DNA of 64,000 bases from assembly GCF_000815225.1 (NCBI RefSeq), contig NZ_CP010427.1, positions 1,240,001 to 1,304,000 of the forward strand. The letters are read 5' to 3'. The translations under genes were made by a program, and so were the position numbers. Source of the stretch: Allofrancisella guangzhouensis (GTDB taxonomy: Bacteria > Pseudomonadota > Gammaproteobacteria > Francisellales > Francisellaceae). Under the pieces are notes generated by a model. It ran no database searches. It saw nothing but the letters and a program-made list of their open reading frames with translations, and was not told the origin of the DNA. Shown piece by piece: positions 47,780 through 57,364 of the stretch (position 1 is its first letter; each line of letters opens with the position of its first letter).

Positions 47780-48781
47780 ATGAAAGTTGCAATTAATGGT
47801 TTTGGTAGAATAGGTCGTTTAGCGTTTCGCCAAATGTTTGGCAAAGATGGGATTGAAATAGTAGCGATTAATGATTTAACAAATCCTAAGATGTTAGCTC
47901 ATCTGTTAAAATATGATTCTGCTCAAGGTAGATATGCTAGAGCTGATGAGGTTTCTGCTAAAGAAGATTCTATAGTTGTAGGAGGAAAAGAGATAAAAAT
48001 TTACGCACAAGTAGATGCTACTAAACTACCTTGGGGTGAGTTAGATGTAGACGTTGTATTAGAGTGTACTGGTTTTTATGCAACAAAAGCAAAATCCCAA
48101 GCTCATATAGATGCTGGTGCTAAAAAAGTTGTAATTTCTGCTCCAGCAGGAAATGATCTGCCAACAGTTGTTTATAACGTTAACCACCACATCTTAACAC
48201 CAAAGGATAAAATTATATCAGCAGCATCCTGTACAACTAACTGTTTGGCTCCTATGGCAAAAACGCTACATGAGTTAGCAAATATTGAAAAAGGTTTTAT
48301 GACAACTATTCATGCTTATACTGGTGATCAGAACACTCTTGATGGTCCGCATAGAAATGGTGATTTACGCCGTGCTCGTGCAGCTGCCATAAATATCGTA
48401 CCAAACTCAACTGGGGCTGCAAAAGCTATAGGTTTAGTTATCCCAGAGTTAGCTGGTAAGCTTGATGGTGCTGCTCAACGTGTTCCAGTGGCTACTGGAT
48501 CATTGACTGAGTTAGTTGCTGTGGTTTCTAAAAATGTGACAGCAGAAGAGATAAATACAGCTATGAAATCAGCAACTAATGAATCTTTTGGCTATACCGA
48601 AGAAGAATTAGTTTCTAGTGATGTTATAGGAATTAATGAAGGTTCACTATTTGATGCTACTCAAACTAAAGTTACTCCTTTAGGTGATAAGTCTTTAGTT
48701 AAGGTTGTATCTTGGTATGATAATGAAATGTCATATACAAACCAGATGGTTAGAGTAGTTAAATTAATAGGGTCTTTATAA
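47780..48781 (+). CDS. gapA: Glyceraldehyde-3-phosphate dehydrogenase
   Basis: 333 residues. The NAD-site [11 protein letters not shown] and catalytic Cys in [12 protein letters not shown] with the paired His of [11 protein letters not shown] are present. Asp at the end of strand two (AINDLT) suits NAD rather than NADP. It acts in glycolysis and gluconeogenesis. Preceded by an AAAGGAG ribosome site; 12 bases before pgk. Confidence 0.97.
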   Translation: MKVAINGFGRIGRLAFRQMFGKDGIEIVAINDLTNPKMLAHLLKYDSAQGRYARADEVSAKEDSIVVGGKEIKIYAQVDATKLPWGELDVDVVLECTGFYATKAKSQAHIDAGAKKVVISAPAGNDLPTVVYNVNHHILTPKDKIISAASCTTNCLAPMAKTLHELANIEKGFMTTIHAYTGDQNTLDGPHRNGDLRRARAAAINIVPNSTGAAKAIGLVIPELAGKLDGAAQRVPVATGSLTELVAVVSKNVTAEEINTAMKSATNESFGYTEEELVSSDVIGINEGSLFDATQTKVTPLGDKSLVKVVSWYDNEMSYTNQMVRVVKLIGSL

Positions 48782-48793
48782 TTTGGAGCTAGT

Positions 48794-49981
48794 ATGAGTT
48801 TTCTAACTATAAGAGATGTAAATCTAAAAGATAAAAGAGTAATAGTTAGGGTTGATTTTAATGTCCCGGTTAAAGACAATAAAGTCACAAGTACCGTAAG
48901 AATTCAAGCAGCTATTCCAACTATAGAATATATTTTAGAACAAGGTGGTAGACCGATTCTGTTATCTCACCTTGGGCGCCCTACTGAAGGAAAATACGAT
49001 CCTCAATTTTCACTAGAACCTGTAGCAAGAGTTTTAGAAGAAATAATTCGTAAACCAGTAAAGTTTGAAAAAAATTGGCTTGATGGTGTTGAAGTTAAAG
49101 CTGGTGAAATTATTATGTGTGATAATGTTCGCTTTAACAAAGGCGAAGAAAAATCTGATGATGAGTTATCTAAAAAAATAGCGAGTTTGGGTGATGTATT
49201 TGTAATGGATGCTTTTGCAACGGCTCATCGTGCCCAAGCTTCTACATATGGTGCTGCAAAATATATACCAGTAGCATGCGCAGGGTTTTTAGTTTCAAAT
49301 GAGATTAAAGCTTTAGAAAAAGCATTAAAAAATCCTAAAAAGCCTATGGCTGCTATAGTAGGAGGCTCAAAGGTGTCTACTAAGTTATCAGTCTTACACA
49401 ACCTACTTGATAATGTTGAAACATTAATTGTTGGTGGAGGTATAGCAAATACTTTCATAAAAGCCAAAGGTTATTCTATAGGTAATTCGCTTTATGAGCA
49501 AGATTTGGTTTGCCAAGCAAAAGATATTCTAACAAAAGCCCAACAAAAGGATATTAATATACCAGTTCCTGTAGATGTCAGAGTTGCTAAAGAGTTTAGT
49601 GAAAATGCTCCAGCAGTTATAAAAAATGTAGCTGACGTAGCTGATGATGATATGATCTTGGATATAGGACCTAAATCAGCAGAAAATATTGCTAAGTTAC
49701 TAGATTCTTCTAATACCATATTATGGAACGGACCAGTTGGAGTATTTGAGTTTGATAGCTTTGCAGAAGGTACAAAAACTTTATCTCTAGCTATCGCTAA
49801 TTCAAAAGCATTTTCTGTAGCTGGTGGTGGAGATACTATAGCTGCTATAGAAAAATTTGGTATAGAAAATAAAATTTCTTATATTTCTACTGCTGGTGGA
49901 GCATTCTTAGAATTTTTGGAAGGCAAAAAACTCCCAGCTATTGAAATATTAAAAGAAAAAGCAAAAAATAACTTTATTTAA
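48794..49981 (+). CDS. pgk: Phosphoglycerate kinase
   Basis: 395 residues. [25 protein letters not shown], the arginine-rich [13 protein letters not shown] and the ATP-site [13 protein letters not shown] are all present. It interconverts 1,3-bisphosphoglycerate and 3-phosphoglycerate with ATP. Fits tightly between gapA and pyk (9-12 base spacers). Confidence 0.97.
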   Translation: MSFLTIRDVNLKDKRVIVRVDFNVPVKDNKVTSTVRIQAAIPTIEYILEQGGRPILLSHLGRPTEGKYDPQFSLEPVARVLEEIIRKPVKFEKNWLDGVEVKAGEIIMCDNVRFNKGEEKSDDELSKKIASLGDVFVMDAFATAHRAQASTYGAAKYIPVACAGFLVSNEIKALEKALKNPKKPMAAIVGGSKVSTKLSVLHNLLDNVETLIVGGGIANTFIKAKGYSIGNSLYEQDLVCQAKDILTKAQQKDINIPVPVDVRVAKEFSENAPAVIKNVADVADDDMILDIGPKSAENIAKLLDSSNTILWNGPVGVFEFDSFAEGTKTLSLAIANSKAFSVAGGGDTIAAIEKFGIENKISYISTAGGAFLEFLEGKKLPAIEILKEKAKNNFI

Positions 49982-49990
49982 GGTGGTACT

Positions 49991-51427
49991 ATGAGAAGAA
50001 CCAAAATTTTAGCAACTCTTGGCCCTGTAAGTGAATCTAAAGAAATCCTTACTGAGATGATAAAGGCAGGGGTTAATGCTGTTAGGTGTAATTTCTCACA
50101 TGGATCTGCTGAAGACCATAGAAAAAGAGTTGAATTAATCCGTCAAATTGCAAAAGAACAAGATACTTACGTTGGAATACTAGCGGACTTACAAGGACCT
50201 AAGATTAGACTTTCTAAATTTAAAAATGGCTCGGTAGAAATTAAAAAAGGGAAAAAATTTGTACTTGATGCTGATCTTGGTATAAATGATGGAGATGAAA
50301 ATGCTGTAGGTATTGACTATAAAGAGCTGATCAAAGATATTAAACCTAGAGATATTCTACTAGTTGATGACGGTAAAATAGTACTAGAGGTTGAGTCTGT
50401 TAAAGAAAATAAAGCTACAACTAAAGTAGTTGTTGGAGGTAAGGTTTCTAACAACAAAGGTATCAATAAAAAAGGTGGTGGACTTACAGCACCAGCTCTT
50501 ACTGAAAAAGATAAAGAAGATATTAAAATAGCAGCTATGTTACAAGTGGATTTTTTAGCAGTATCATTTGTAAGAGATGGTAAAGATATGGAATACGCAC
50601 GTCAACTTATGCATGAAGCAGGTTGGAAGCCAGCCATGGTTGCTAAGATTGAAAGAGCTGAAGCAGTACATAAAGAAAACCTAAAGAGTATTGTAGAAGC
50701 TTCTGATTTAGTCATGGTTGCTCGTGGTGATTTAGCAGTAGAGATTGGTGATGAGAATGTCCCTACGGTACAAAAACTGATTATTAGTACAGCTCGTCAA
50801 AATGAAAAAGGATCTATTACAGCCACTCAAATGATGGAATCAATGATAGAAAACTCCTCGCCTACTCGTGCTGAAGCTTCTGATGTGGCAAATGCAGTAT
50901 TTGATGGTACAGATGCGGTTATGCTCTCAGCTGAAACAGCTGTTGGTAAATATCCTGTAGAAACAGTTGCTGCTATGTCAAGAATTTGTGAATCTGCTGA
51001 AAAAAGTAAATATAATCATATTATTAAAAAACAAAAAATAGCTGATTGTAGTAGGATTGACCATGCAGTATCAGTAGCAGCTGTTAAGATAGCTAATGAT
51101 ATTGGTGCTAAAGGTTTAATCGTTTTAACAGAAGGTGGAAATACCTCACGCTGGATGTCACGAATAAATACAGATTTACCAATTTATGCATTATCCCGCA
51201 ATGCACCAACGTTAGGAGCTATGACTCTATTTAGAGGGGTTATACCTATATATTTTGACTCTACCAGAATGTCTAAACTATATGTAAATAGATCTGCTTC
51301 CATAGAACTTGAAAGTAGAAAATTAGTAAAACAAAATGATATCCTTGTGCTGACTAGTGGTGATAGCATGGGTGTACATGGAAGTACTAATAAAATCAAA
51401 GTAATAATAGCAGGTCAAGTAAGATAA
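49991..51427 (+). CDS. pyk: Pyruvate kinase
   Basis: 478 residues. KILATLGPVSESKE, NFSHGSAEDH, the MVARGDLAVEIG loop and ITATQMMESMIENSSPTRAEASDVANAV block are in place. It makes pyruvate and ATP from PEP. Fourth gene of the operon; it starts nine bases after the pgk stop. Confidence 0.96.
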   Translation: MRRTKILATLGPVSESKEILTEMIKAGVNAVRCNFSHGSAEDHRKRVELIRQIAKEQDTYVGILADLQGPKIRLSKFKNGSVEIKKGKKFVLDADLGINDGDENAVGIDYKELIKDIKPRDILLVDDGKIVLEVESVKENKATTKVVVGGKVSNNKGINKKGGGLTAPALTEKDKEDIKIAAMLQVDFLAVSFVRDGKDMEYARQLMHEAGWKPAMVAKIERAEAVHKENLKSIVEASDLVMVARGDLAVEIGDENVPTVQKLIISTARQNEKGSITATQMMESMIENSSPTRAEASDVANAVFDGTDAVMLSAETAVGKYPVETVAAMSRICESAEKSKYNHIIKKQKIADCSRIDHAVSVAAVKIANDIGAKGLIVLTEGGNTSRWMSRINTDLPIYALSRNAPTLGAMTLFRGVIPIYFDSTRMSKLYVNRSASIELESRKLVKQNDILVLTSGDSMGVHGSTNKIKVIIAGQVR

Positions 51428-51440
51428 AAGGAGAGAATAA

Positions 51441-52505
51441 ATGGCTTTAGTTTCATTACGTCAACTATTAGATCATGCTGCAGAGCATGGCTATGGAATA
51501 CCAGCTTTTAATGTTAATAATTTAGAACAGGTACGAGCTGTTATGGAAGCTGCTGATAAAGTAAACTCCCCAGTGATTTTACAAGGTTCCGCAGGTGCTA
51601 GAAAATATGCAGGCGCACCTTTTATAAGACACTTAGTTTTAGCTGCTATAGAAGAATATCCAGATTTACCAGTGTCTATGCATCAGGACCACGGAACATC
51701 ACCAGCAGTTTGTCAAAGATCTATTCAGTTAGGTTTTTCATCTGTGATGATGGATGGTTCATTAAAATCAGATGGTAAAACTCCAGCAGATTATGAATAT
51801 AATGTAAATGTAACTAAAACAGTTACTGATATGGCTCATGCTTGCGGTGTGTCTGTGGAGGGTGAGCTAGGCTGTCTCGGTTCTTTAGAAACTGGACAGG
51901 CAGGTGAAGAGGATGGTATAGGTGCAGAAGGCACTCTATCTATGGATCAATTATTAACAGACCCGGAAGAAGCTGCTGACTTTGTAAGAAAAACTAAAGT
52001 TGATGCCTTAGCAATTGCTATTGGTACAAGTCATGGTGCTTATAAGTTTACTAAGCCACCTACAGGTGATGTATTATCTATAAAAAGAGTAAAAGAAATT
52101 CACTCTAGAATACCTAATACTCACTTGGTAATGCATGGATCATCTTCTGTACCACAGGATTGGCTAGAAGTCATTAACAATTATGGTGGTAAAATGGGTG
52201 AGACTTATGGCGTGCCAGTAGAGGAAATCGTTGAAGCAATAAAGTATGGAGTACGTAAAGTTAATATTGATACAGACTTACGTATGGCAGCAACAGGTGC
52301 AATCAGAAAGTTTTTAGTGGAAAACCCCGCTGAATTTGACCCACGTAAATATAATGCTGTAGCTAAAAAAGCAATGTCTGAAATTTGTCAAGCTAGATAT
52401 GAGGCTTTCGGTAGTGCTGGTATGGCTAGTAAAATTAAACCAATTTCACTTGAGATGATGTTTCAGCGCTATGAAAGTGGTGAGTTAGATCCTGTTGTTA
52501 AGTAG
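51441..52505 (+). CDS. fba: Class II fructose-bisphosphate aldolase
   Basis: 354 residues. The zinc ligands are seen in [12 protein letters not shown] and [12 protein letters not shown], and the NIDTDLRMA and [10 protein letters not shown] blocks are typical of class II aldolases. It splits or forms fructose-1,6-bisphosphate. Last gene of the operon. Its stop codon directly abuts the stop of the convergent F-box/WD40 gene, with no intergenic base. Confidence 0.96.
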   Translation: MALVSLRQLLDHAAEHGYGIPAFNVNNLEQVRAVMEAADKVNSPVILQGSAGARKYAGAPFIRHLVLAAIEEYPDLPVSMHQDHGTSPAVCQRSIQLGFSSVMMDGSLKSDGKTPADYEYNVNVTKTVTDMAHACGVSVEGELGCLGSLETGQAGEEDGIGAEGTLSMDQLLTDPEEAADFVRKTKVDALAIAIGTSHGAYKFTKPPTGDVLSIKRVKEIHSRIPNTHLVMHGSSSVPQDWLEVINNYGGKMGETYGVPVEEIVEAIKYGVRKVNIDTDLRMAATGAIRKFLVENPAEFDPRKYNAVAKKAMSEICQARYEAFGSAGMASKIKPISLEMMFQRYESGELDPVVK

Positions 52506-53519
52506 CTACCATATTATTATACTATTATCACCATATGCGCTACTTGCTATCCTTCCATCTGGCAATAACTCTAATGCTTGAATCCGTCCCTTGTGTCCTT
52601 TTAATACGATAGGTGGGGTTGCAGGATTATATAAATCCCACACCATTATAGTTCCATCATTTGAACCGCTTACTAGTCTTCCATCTGGCAATAACTCTAA
52701 TACACAAACTCCTCCTGGATATGTTCCTAGTATATTAGAATTTGTATGACCAGTTAAATCCCATACTCTTACAGTATTATCGTATGAACCGCTTACTAGT
52801 CTTCCATCTGGCAATGACTTCAATGCACAAACCCCTTTACTGTGTCCTCTTAGCATAATATGATTTGTAGGATTAGTTAAATCCCATATAGTTATATCAA
52901 TTGAACTACTTGCTAATCTTCCATCTGGCAATAACTCTAATGCACAAACCCTTCCTGGGTATGTTCCTAGTATATTAGAATTTGTATGACCAGTTAAATC
53001 CCATACTCTTACAGTATTATCGTATGAACCGCTTACTAGTCTTCCATCTGGCAATGACTTCAATGCACAAACTCTATCGGTGTGTCCTCTTAGCACAATA
53101 TGATTTGCAGGATTAGTTAAATCCCATACTCTTATATTTCCACCATGTGAACCACTTACTAATCTTCCATCTGGCAATAACTCCAGTTCGCAAAAAGACT
53201 CTCCTCTTATTAAATGCTCTAGCACAATAGGTTTTGTAGGGTTAGTTAGGTCCCATATTCTTATAGAATCAATTGAACTACTTACTAATCTTCCATCTGG
53301 CAATGTCTTTAGTGCATTAATCCAGCTCTTATGCCCTTTTAGTTTAAGAGGGTTTTTATTATTTATTGGTAACAGAGGTAGAGGAGGTAACTTTTTATAA
53401 TTGAATTTGTTTAACTTTCTAAAAGCTTCATAACTTTGGATATCCAAATATTCACATATCAATATTACTATACCCTTTGGTATGTTTATTACTTTATTTT
53501 TATTACTAACTTTCCACAC
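52506..53519 (-). pseudogene. F-box-like/WD40 repeat protein, 3' part of an IS30-split gene
   Basis: Starting at a GTG at 53519 this frame gives 337 residues. About residues 10-45 (INIPKGIVILICEYLDIQ, then AFRKLNKF) match the F-box pattern. Seven WD40 repeats follow, each of about 40 residues with LPDGRLVSGS and a closing IxVWDL-like strand, the number needed for a closed propeller. Repeats 3-4 and 5-6 are near-identical pairs. The frame is open past the GTG into the IS30 copy at 53544. Removing the element and one ATT joins it in frame to the fragment at 54593-54916. The intact protein would be about 453 residues, like eukaryotic FBXW adaptors of SCF ubiquitin ligases. Whether this fragment alone is translated is unknown. 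Confidence 0.8.
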
Positions 53520-53543
53520 TAGTTGCGATGGCGCATTGTAATT

Positions 53544-54589
53544 GCTAGATTGTATTCTGAAAGTTTTAAAATAGTTGAAAGAGAGTTCCAGATGTAGTTT
53601 ATTAGGTTTGAGAAGAACTTAAATAAACGAACAGGAACTAAAAATGGCACATAGACATTTAACTCTTTCAGATAGATATTATATAGAAAATTTACTTAAA
53701 TTAGGATACTTAGAAGCAGCAATAGCTAATAAAATAGGATTTAGTAAAACAGCTGTTATAAATGAACTTAAAAGGAATAAAGTAGGTAAAAGTTATTCTG
53801 CAGAGATAGCCCATAAGTTGTATTGTAGTCGTAGAAAGTCAAATAATCATAAACTTACTAATGAAGTTAAAAAGCTGATAATAGCTTTACTCAAAAAGAA
53901 AATATCACCGGAGTTAATTTGTGGTAGATTAAAGCATGAAGGTATAGCTAAGCTAAGTTTTAAAGCTGTTTATAACTTTATACAAAGACATAACCTTAAA
54001 CAGTTATTATTCTTCAAAGGTAGGCGTTACAAATACAAAAAAGAAGGCTCCTCAAATCAAGGTAAGATAAAGGATAGAGTCAACATATCACAAAGGCCTA
54101 AAGCAGCTAATGATAGAAAAGAGCTGTATCATTTTGAAGGTGATACTATAGTCGGTAAAGATCATAAAGGAGCTATTTTGACTATGGTAGATAGAGTTAG
54201 TAGATTCACAATTCTAGGCAAAGCTAAAGATAGAACAGCTAGTTCAATTAACCAAATTTTATACAGAGCATCAAATGGTAATAAAATTACCACAGCTACT
54301 TTTGATAATGGTAAAGAGTTTGCTAAACACAAAAATTTATCAAATAAAACTGGTATTAAAGTATTCTTTGCAGATGCATATAGTCCATGGCAAAGAGGTA
54401 CAAATGAAAACATGAATAGGTATATCAGACAATTTATTCCTAAAGGTACTGATTTTAGTAATATCTCTCATCAGTATCTTAGAAAGTTGCAAATTGACTT
54501 GAATAATAGACCTAAAAAATGTTTAAATTATTTAACACCTAATGAGGTACATTTCGGAATCAGTATAAACATTGAGACTACAATCTAGC
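53544..54589 (+). mobile_element. IS30-family insertion sequence, copy B (1046 bp)
   Basis: Bounded by the same inverted repeats (starting GCTAGATTGTA) and flanked by direct repeats ATT at 53541-53543 and 54590-54592. It is the same length as copy A at 1239-2284, in the opposite orientation, and matches it in the regions compared. It splits the F-box/WD40 gene. The shared ATT at both target sites suggests a preference for that trinucleotide or a neighbouring AT-rich palindrome. Confidence 0.93.
53644..54588 (+). CDS. IS30-family transposase, copy B
   Basis: 314 residues identical to copy A, with N-terminal helix-turn-helix and the DDE triad Asp167, Asp221, Glu255. The stop codon lies in the terminal inverted repeat. 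Intact and probably active. Confidence 0.95.
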   Translation: MAHRHLTLSDRYYIENLLKLGYLEAAIANKIGFSKTAVINELKRNKVGKSYSAEIAHKLYCSRRKSNNHKLTNEVKKLIIALLKKKISPELICGRLKHEGIAKLSFKAVYNFIQRHNLKQLLFFKGRRYKYKKEGSSNQGKIKDRVNISQRPKAANDRKELYHFEGDTIVGKDHKGAILTMVDRVSRFTILGKAKDRTASSINQILYRASNGNKITTATFDNGKEFAKHKNLSNKTGIKVFFADAYSPWQRGTNENMNRYIRQFIPKGTDFSNISHQYLRKLQIDLNNRPKKCLNYLTPNEVHFGISINIETTI

Positions 54590-54916
54590 ATTTATAAGAC
54601 GAGCTATGCTTGAACGATGAGCATACAGAATATATAACCGCTTAAGCTGATTTTTTATTTCGGCATGTATTTTGCCTAAATTAGCTCCTGTTAATTTATT
54701 ATTTGCTACATATGATATAGTCTCTAAAAGTTGCGTTATTTTATTGTAAGCTACCATAGGACTAGAGGACGATGTTCCATCAACATCAAGTATTTCTTGA
54801 CGAAGCAGTGGTTCTATAGCTTTTTGATTCATATCATCTAAACCATTTTTTAATAGTGTTGATACAACTACCGATAAGACTCTATACCAGTAAACATCAA
54901 ACTCATAATCTGTCAT
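54578..54916 (-). pseudogene. N-terminal fragment of the IS30-split F-box-like/WD40 gene
   Basis: Starts at ATG 54916 (AAGGA eight bases upstream; an earlier start at 54958 has no ribosome site). About 108 native residues, then a few codons in the IS30 end before the stop at 54578. The native part is predicted mostly helical (YWYRVLSVVVSTLLKNGL, IHAEIKNQLKRLYIL), with no signal peptide. Codons read straight on into the WD40 piece when the element and one ATT are removed. In eukaryotic FBXW proteins a helical region also precedes the F-box; the resemblance here is one of layout only. Confidence 0.65.
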
Positions 54917-54958
54917 AAATATTTCCTTTTCATCTAATAGTTTAATGTGTTTTTTCAA

Positions 54959-55349
54959 TGTCTTATGTCTAGAATTTGTTTAATAACCATGTTATCTAAA
55001 ATGTTATGTTAATATAGAACAACGCTCAAAAAACTAAAATTTCACATAGATAACTATATTTTTAAAATATAAATAATATTATAATTAAAATTTTAAAAAT
55101 GTAAAGTTATTTTTATTTAAATTAAATATATAATTGATTGTATATTGATTAATTAAAATCACATCTAATGGTATTACGCCTATTTGCTAAACTTAGATAG
55201 CTAAAAACTTCAACTTATAAACCAAAACCATTCATAATAGTAAACATAAATCATAACTTTTCTTTAAATAATGATTATTTGCTTTTTTTCTCTTACAAAA
55301 TTGCTTATCATTAAGCATCTCAAACCTAACTATAGTATAGATTCTGAAG
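54959..55349. other. AT-rich intergenic region upstream of potG
   Basis: No gene. It contains AAATAAT-G-ATTATTT (55266-55280), a perfect 7-bp inverted repeat, and TGCTTA-TCAT-TAAGCA (55302-55317), a 6-bp one, both within 90 bases of the potG ATG. These are candidate operator sites; the first slightly resembles Fur-type boxes. Confidence 0.35.
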
Positions 55350-56471
55350 ATGAACAAAATCTCCAAAAAACCTTTGGTTTCTATAAAGAACCTTTCCAAA
55401 CAATTTGAAGACGGTCATCTAGCCGTTGATTCTGTTAATTTAGACGTTTATCCTAAGGAATTTTTTTCCCTACTGGGTGGCTCTGGTAGTGGTAAAAGTA
55501 CGCTACTAAGAATGCTAGCTGGGTTTGAGAAACCTACTGATGGTAAGATTATCATTGATGGTGTCGATATGTCTAACACTCCACCTTACAAAAGACCTGT
55601 AAACATGATGTTCCAGTCGTATGCTTTGTTTCCTCATATGAACATAAAACAAAATATTATGTTTGGACTTAAACAAGAGAAAGCCCTTAAAAAAGAAGAG
55701 ATTGAAAAAGCTACCGATGCTGCTCTTAGAATTATTAAAATGGAGCATCTAGCAAAAAGAAAACCACACCAACTATCTGGTGGACAACGCCAACGTGTAG
55801 CTTTAGCAAGATGCCTAGCAAAAAGACCAAAACTTATTCTTCTAGATGAGCCGCTTTCAGCGCTAGATAAAAATTTACGTGATCAAATGCAGTTTGAGCT
55901 AGTAGATATCCAGGAGCAAACTGGTAGTACATTTATTATGGTTACTCATGATCAAGAAGAAGCTATGACAATGTCTACAAGGATTGGGATCATGTCAGAA
56001 GGTTGGTTAGAACAAGTAAGTACCCCGTCAGAAATTTACGAATTTCCAAAAAGTAGATTTATAGCTAACTTTATAGGAAAGAGTACTATATTTGAAGGTC
56101 GTGTTGAAAAAGTTGGTAGGCATAAAAGTGTTATAACCTCTCAGGAGGCAGGTACGTCTTTTATACTACAAAGGAATATAGAAGCTATAGAGGACCAAGA
56201 GATTTGGGTCGGTATAAGGCCTGAGAAAATTTTCATAAGCAAAGACAAACCTGAAGATTACAATCCTAAAAAACCTGAAAACTGTATTAAAGGAAAAGTT
56301 GAAGATATTGCATATCTAGGAGGATTATCCACATATCATGTCCGAACTGAAAATGGCAGAATAGTTAAATCTACTGACTTTAACATCGAAAGAAATGCTG
56401 ATCACCCTTCTTGGGATGACGAAGTATATCTTACTTGGGAATCACAAAATATAATGGTGTTATATTCATAA
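55350..56471 (+). CDS. potG: Polyamine-type ABC transporter ATPase (PotG/PotA)
   Basis: 373 residues. Walker A LLGGSGSGKST, Q-loop NMMFQSYALFPHM, signature LSGGQRQRVALARC and Walker B LILLDEPLSALD are intact, followed by a C-terminal TOBE-type domain (WVGIRPEKIFIS). It energises uptake of putrescine or spermidine. Its stop overlaps the start of the next gene (TAATG at 56469-56473). Confidence 0.9.
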   Translation: MNKISKKPLVSIKNLSKQFEDGHLAVDSVNLDVYPKEFFSLLGGSGSGKSTLLRMLAGFEKPTDGKIIIDGVDMSNTPPYKRPVNMMFQSYALFPHMNIKQNIMFGLKQEKALKKEEIEKATDAALRIIKMEHLAKRKPHQLSGGQRQRVALARCLAKRPKLILLDEPLSALDKNLRDQMQFELVDIQEQTGSTFIMVTHDQEEAMTMSTRIGIMSEGWLEQVSTPSEIYEFPKSRFIANFIGKSTIFEGRVEKVGRHKSVITSQEAGTSFILQRNIEAIEDQEIWVGIRPEKIFISKDKPEDYNPKKPENCIKGKVEDIAYLGGLSTYHVRTENGRIVKSTDFNIERNADHPSWDDEVYLTWESQNIMVLYS

Positions 56472-57352
56472 TGCAGAACTTACAACGAAATATTAGACAC
56501 ACTATAGTTTATCTAATACCTTTTCTATGGTTCATTATATTTTTACTAGTGCCATTTTTATTTGTGGTTGGTATTAGTTTTACATTACCTGCGGATGGTA
56601 CGCCTCCTGTTACGGCTTTACTTAATTATAAAGATCAAACATTATATTTTACTTTTTATCTGAAAAATTATATTGAGCTAATACATTATAATCTAATTTT
56701 TGTTTCTTTATTTAATTCGTTAAAGGTTGCTTTTATTACAACTATTTTGTGTATTTTAATAGGTTATCCAATGGCTTTAGCTCTATCACGGGCTAAGAAA
56801 AATACCCAAATTATATTTTTAATACTTATTATAATACCCTACTGGACCTCTTTTTTGTTAAGAACCTACGCTTGGGTGACTTTACTAGGAAATCATACTT
56901 TAAATAAGTTCTTAATGGATTTAGGTCTACCAAGTATGGCTCTTTTATATAATGATTTCTCAATGTATTTGGGTATGGTTTACTGTTATTTACCATTCCT
57001 AGTATTACCTTTGTACAGTACTTTAATAAAAATAGACCCCATTCTTTATGACGCAGCTGAAGATTTAGGCTCTAAACCAATTAATTCGTTTTTTAAAATC
57101 ACATTACCATTATCTATGCCTGGCTTAATAGCAGGAAGTTTGCTTATATTTATTCCAGCTGTTGGTGAAGTTGTAGTACCTCAGATAATGGGGGGTATGA
57201 ACTCTTTGATGATAGGTAATATAATTTGGGAAGAGTTCTTTACATCAAACAACTGGGGCATGGCTGCAACTATTTCTGTAGTATTAATACTTATATTAGT
57301 ATTACCTATTTTATGGATGCAGCGTATTCAGACTAAAAAAACTTTTGTATAA
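56471..57352 (+). CDS. potH: Polyamine-type ABC transporter permease (PotH/PotB)
   Basis: About 293 residues from ATG 56471; an upstream start would overlap potG. About six membrane segments and the permease loop DAAEDLGSKPINSFFKITLPLSMPGLI (EAA motif) that contacts the ATPase. PotH-like opening (IPFLWFIIFLLVPFLFVVGISF). Inner membrane. Co-transcribed with potG and potI. Confidence 0.9.
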   Translation: MQNLQRNIRHTIVYLIPFLWFIIFLLVPFLFVVGISFTLPADGTPPVTALLNYKDQTLYFTFYLKNYIELIHYNLIFVSLFNSLKVAFITTILCILIGYPMALALSRAKKNTQIIFLILIIIPYWTSFLLRTYAWVTLLGNHTLNKFLMDLGLPSMALLYNDFSMYLGMVYCYLPFLVLPLYSTLIKIDPILYDAAEDLGSKPINSFFKITLPLSMPGLIAGSLLIFIPAVGEVVVPQIMGGMNSLMIGNIIWEEFFTSNNWGMAATISVVLILILVLPILWMQRIQTKKTFV

Positions 57353-57364
57353 GAGGGTATAACC

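Noticed and set aside
1239-54589. Composite transposon formed by the two IS30 copies
   Set aside because: The segment between them is 51 kb of core housekeeping genes, and each copy has its own target duplication, so they are independent insertions.
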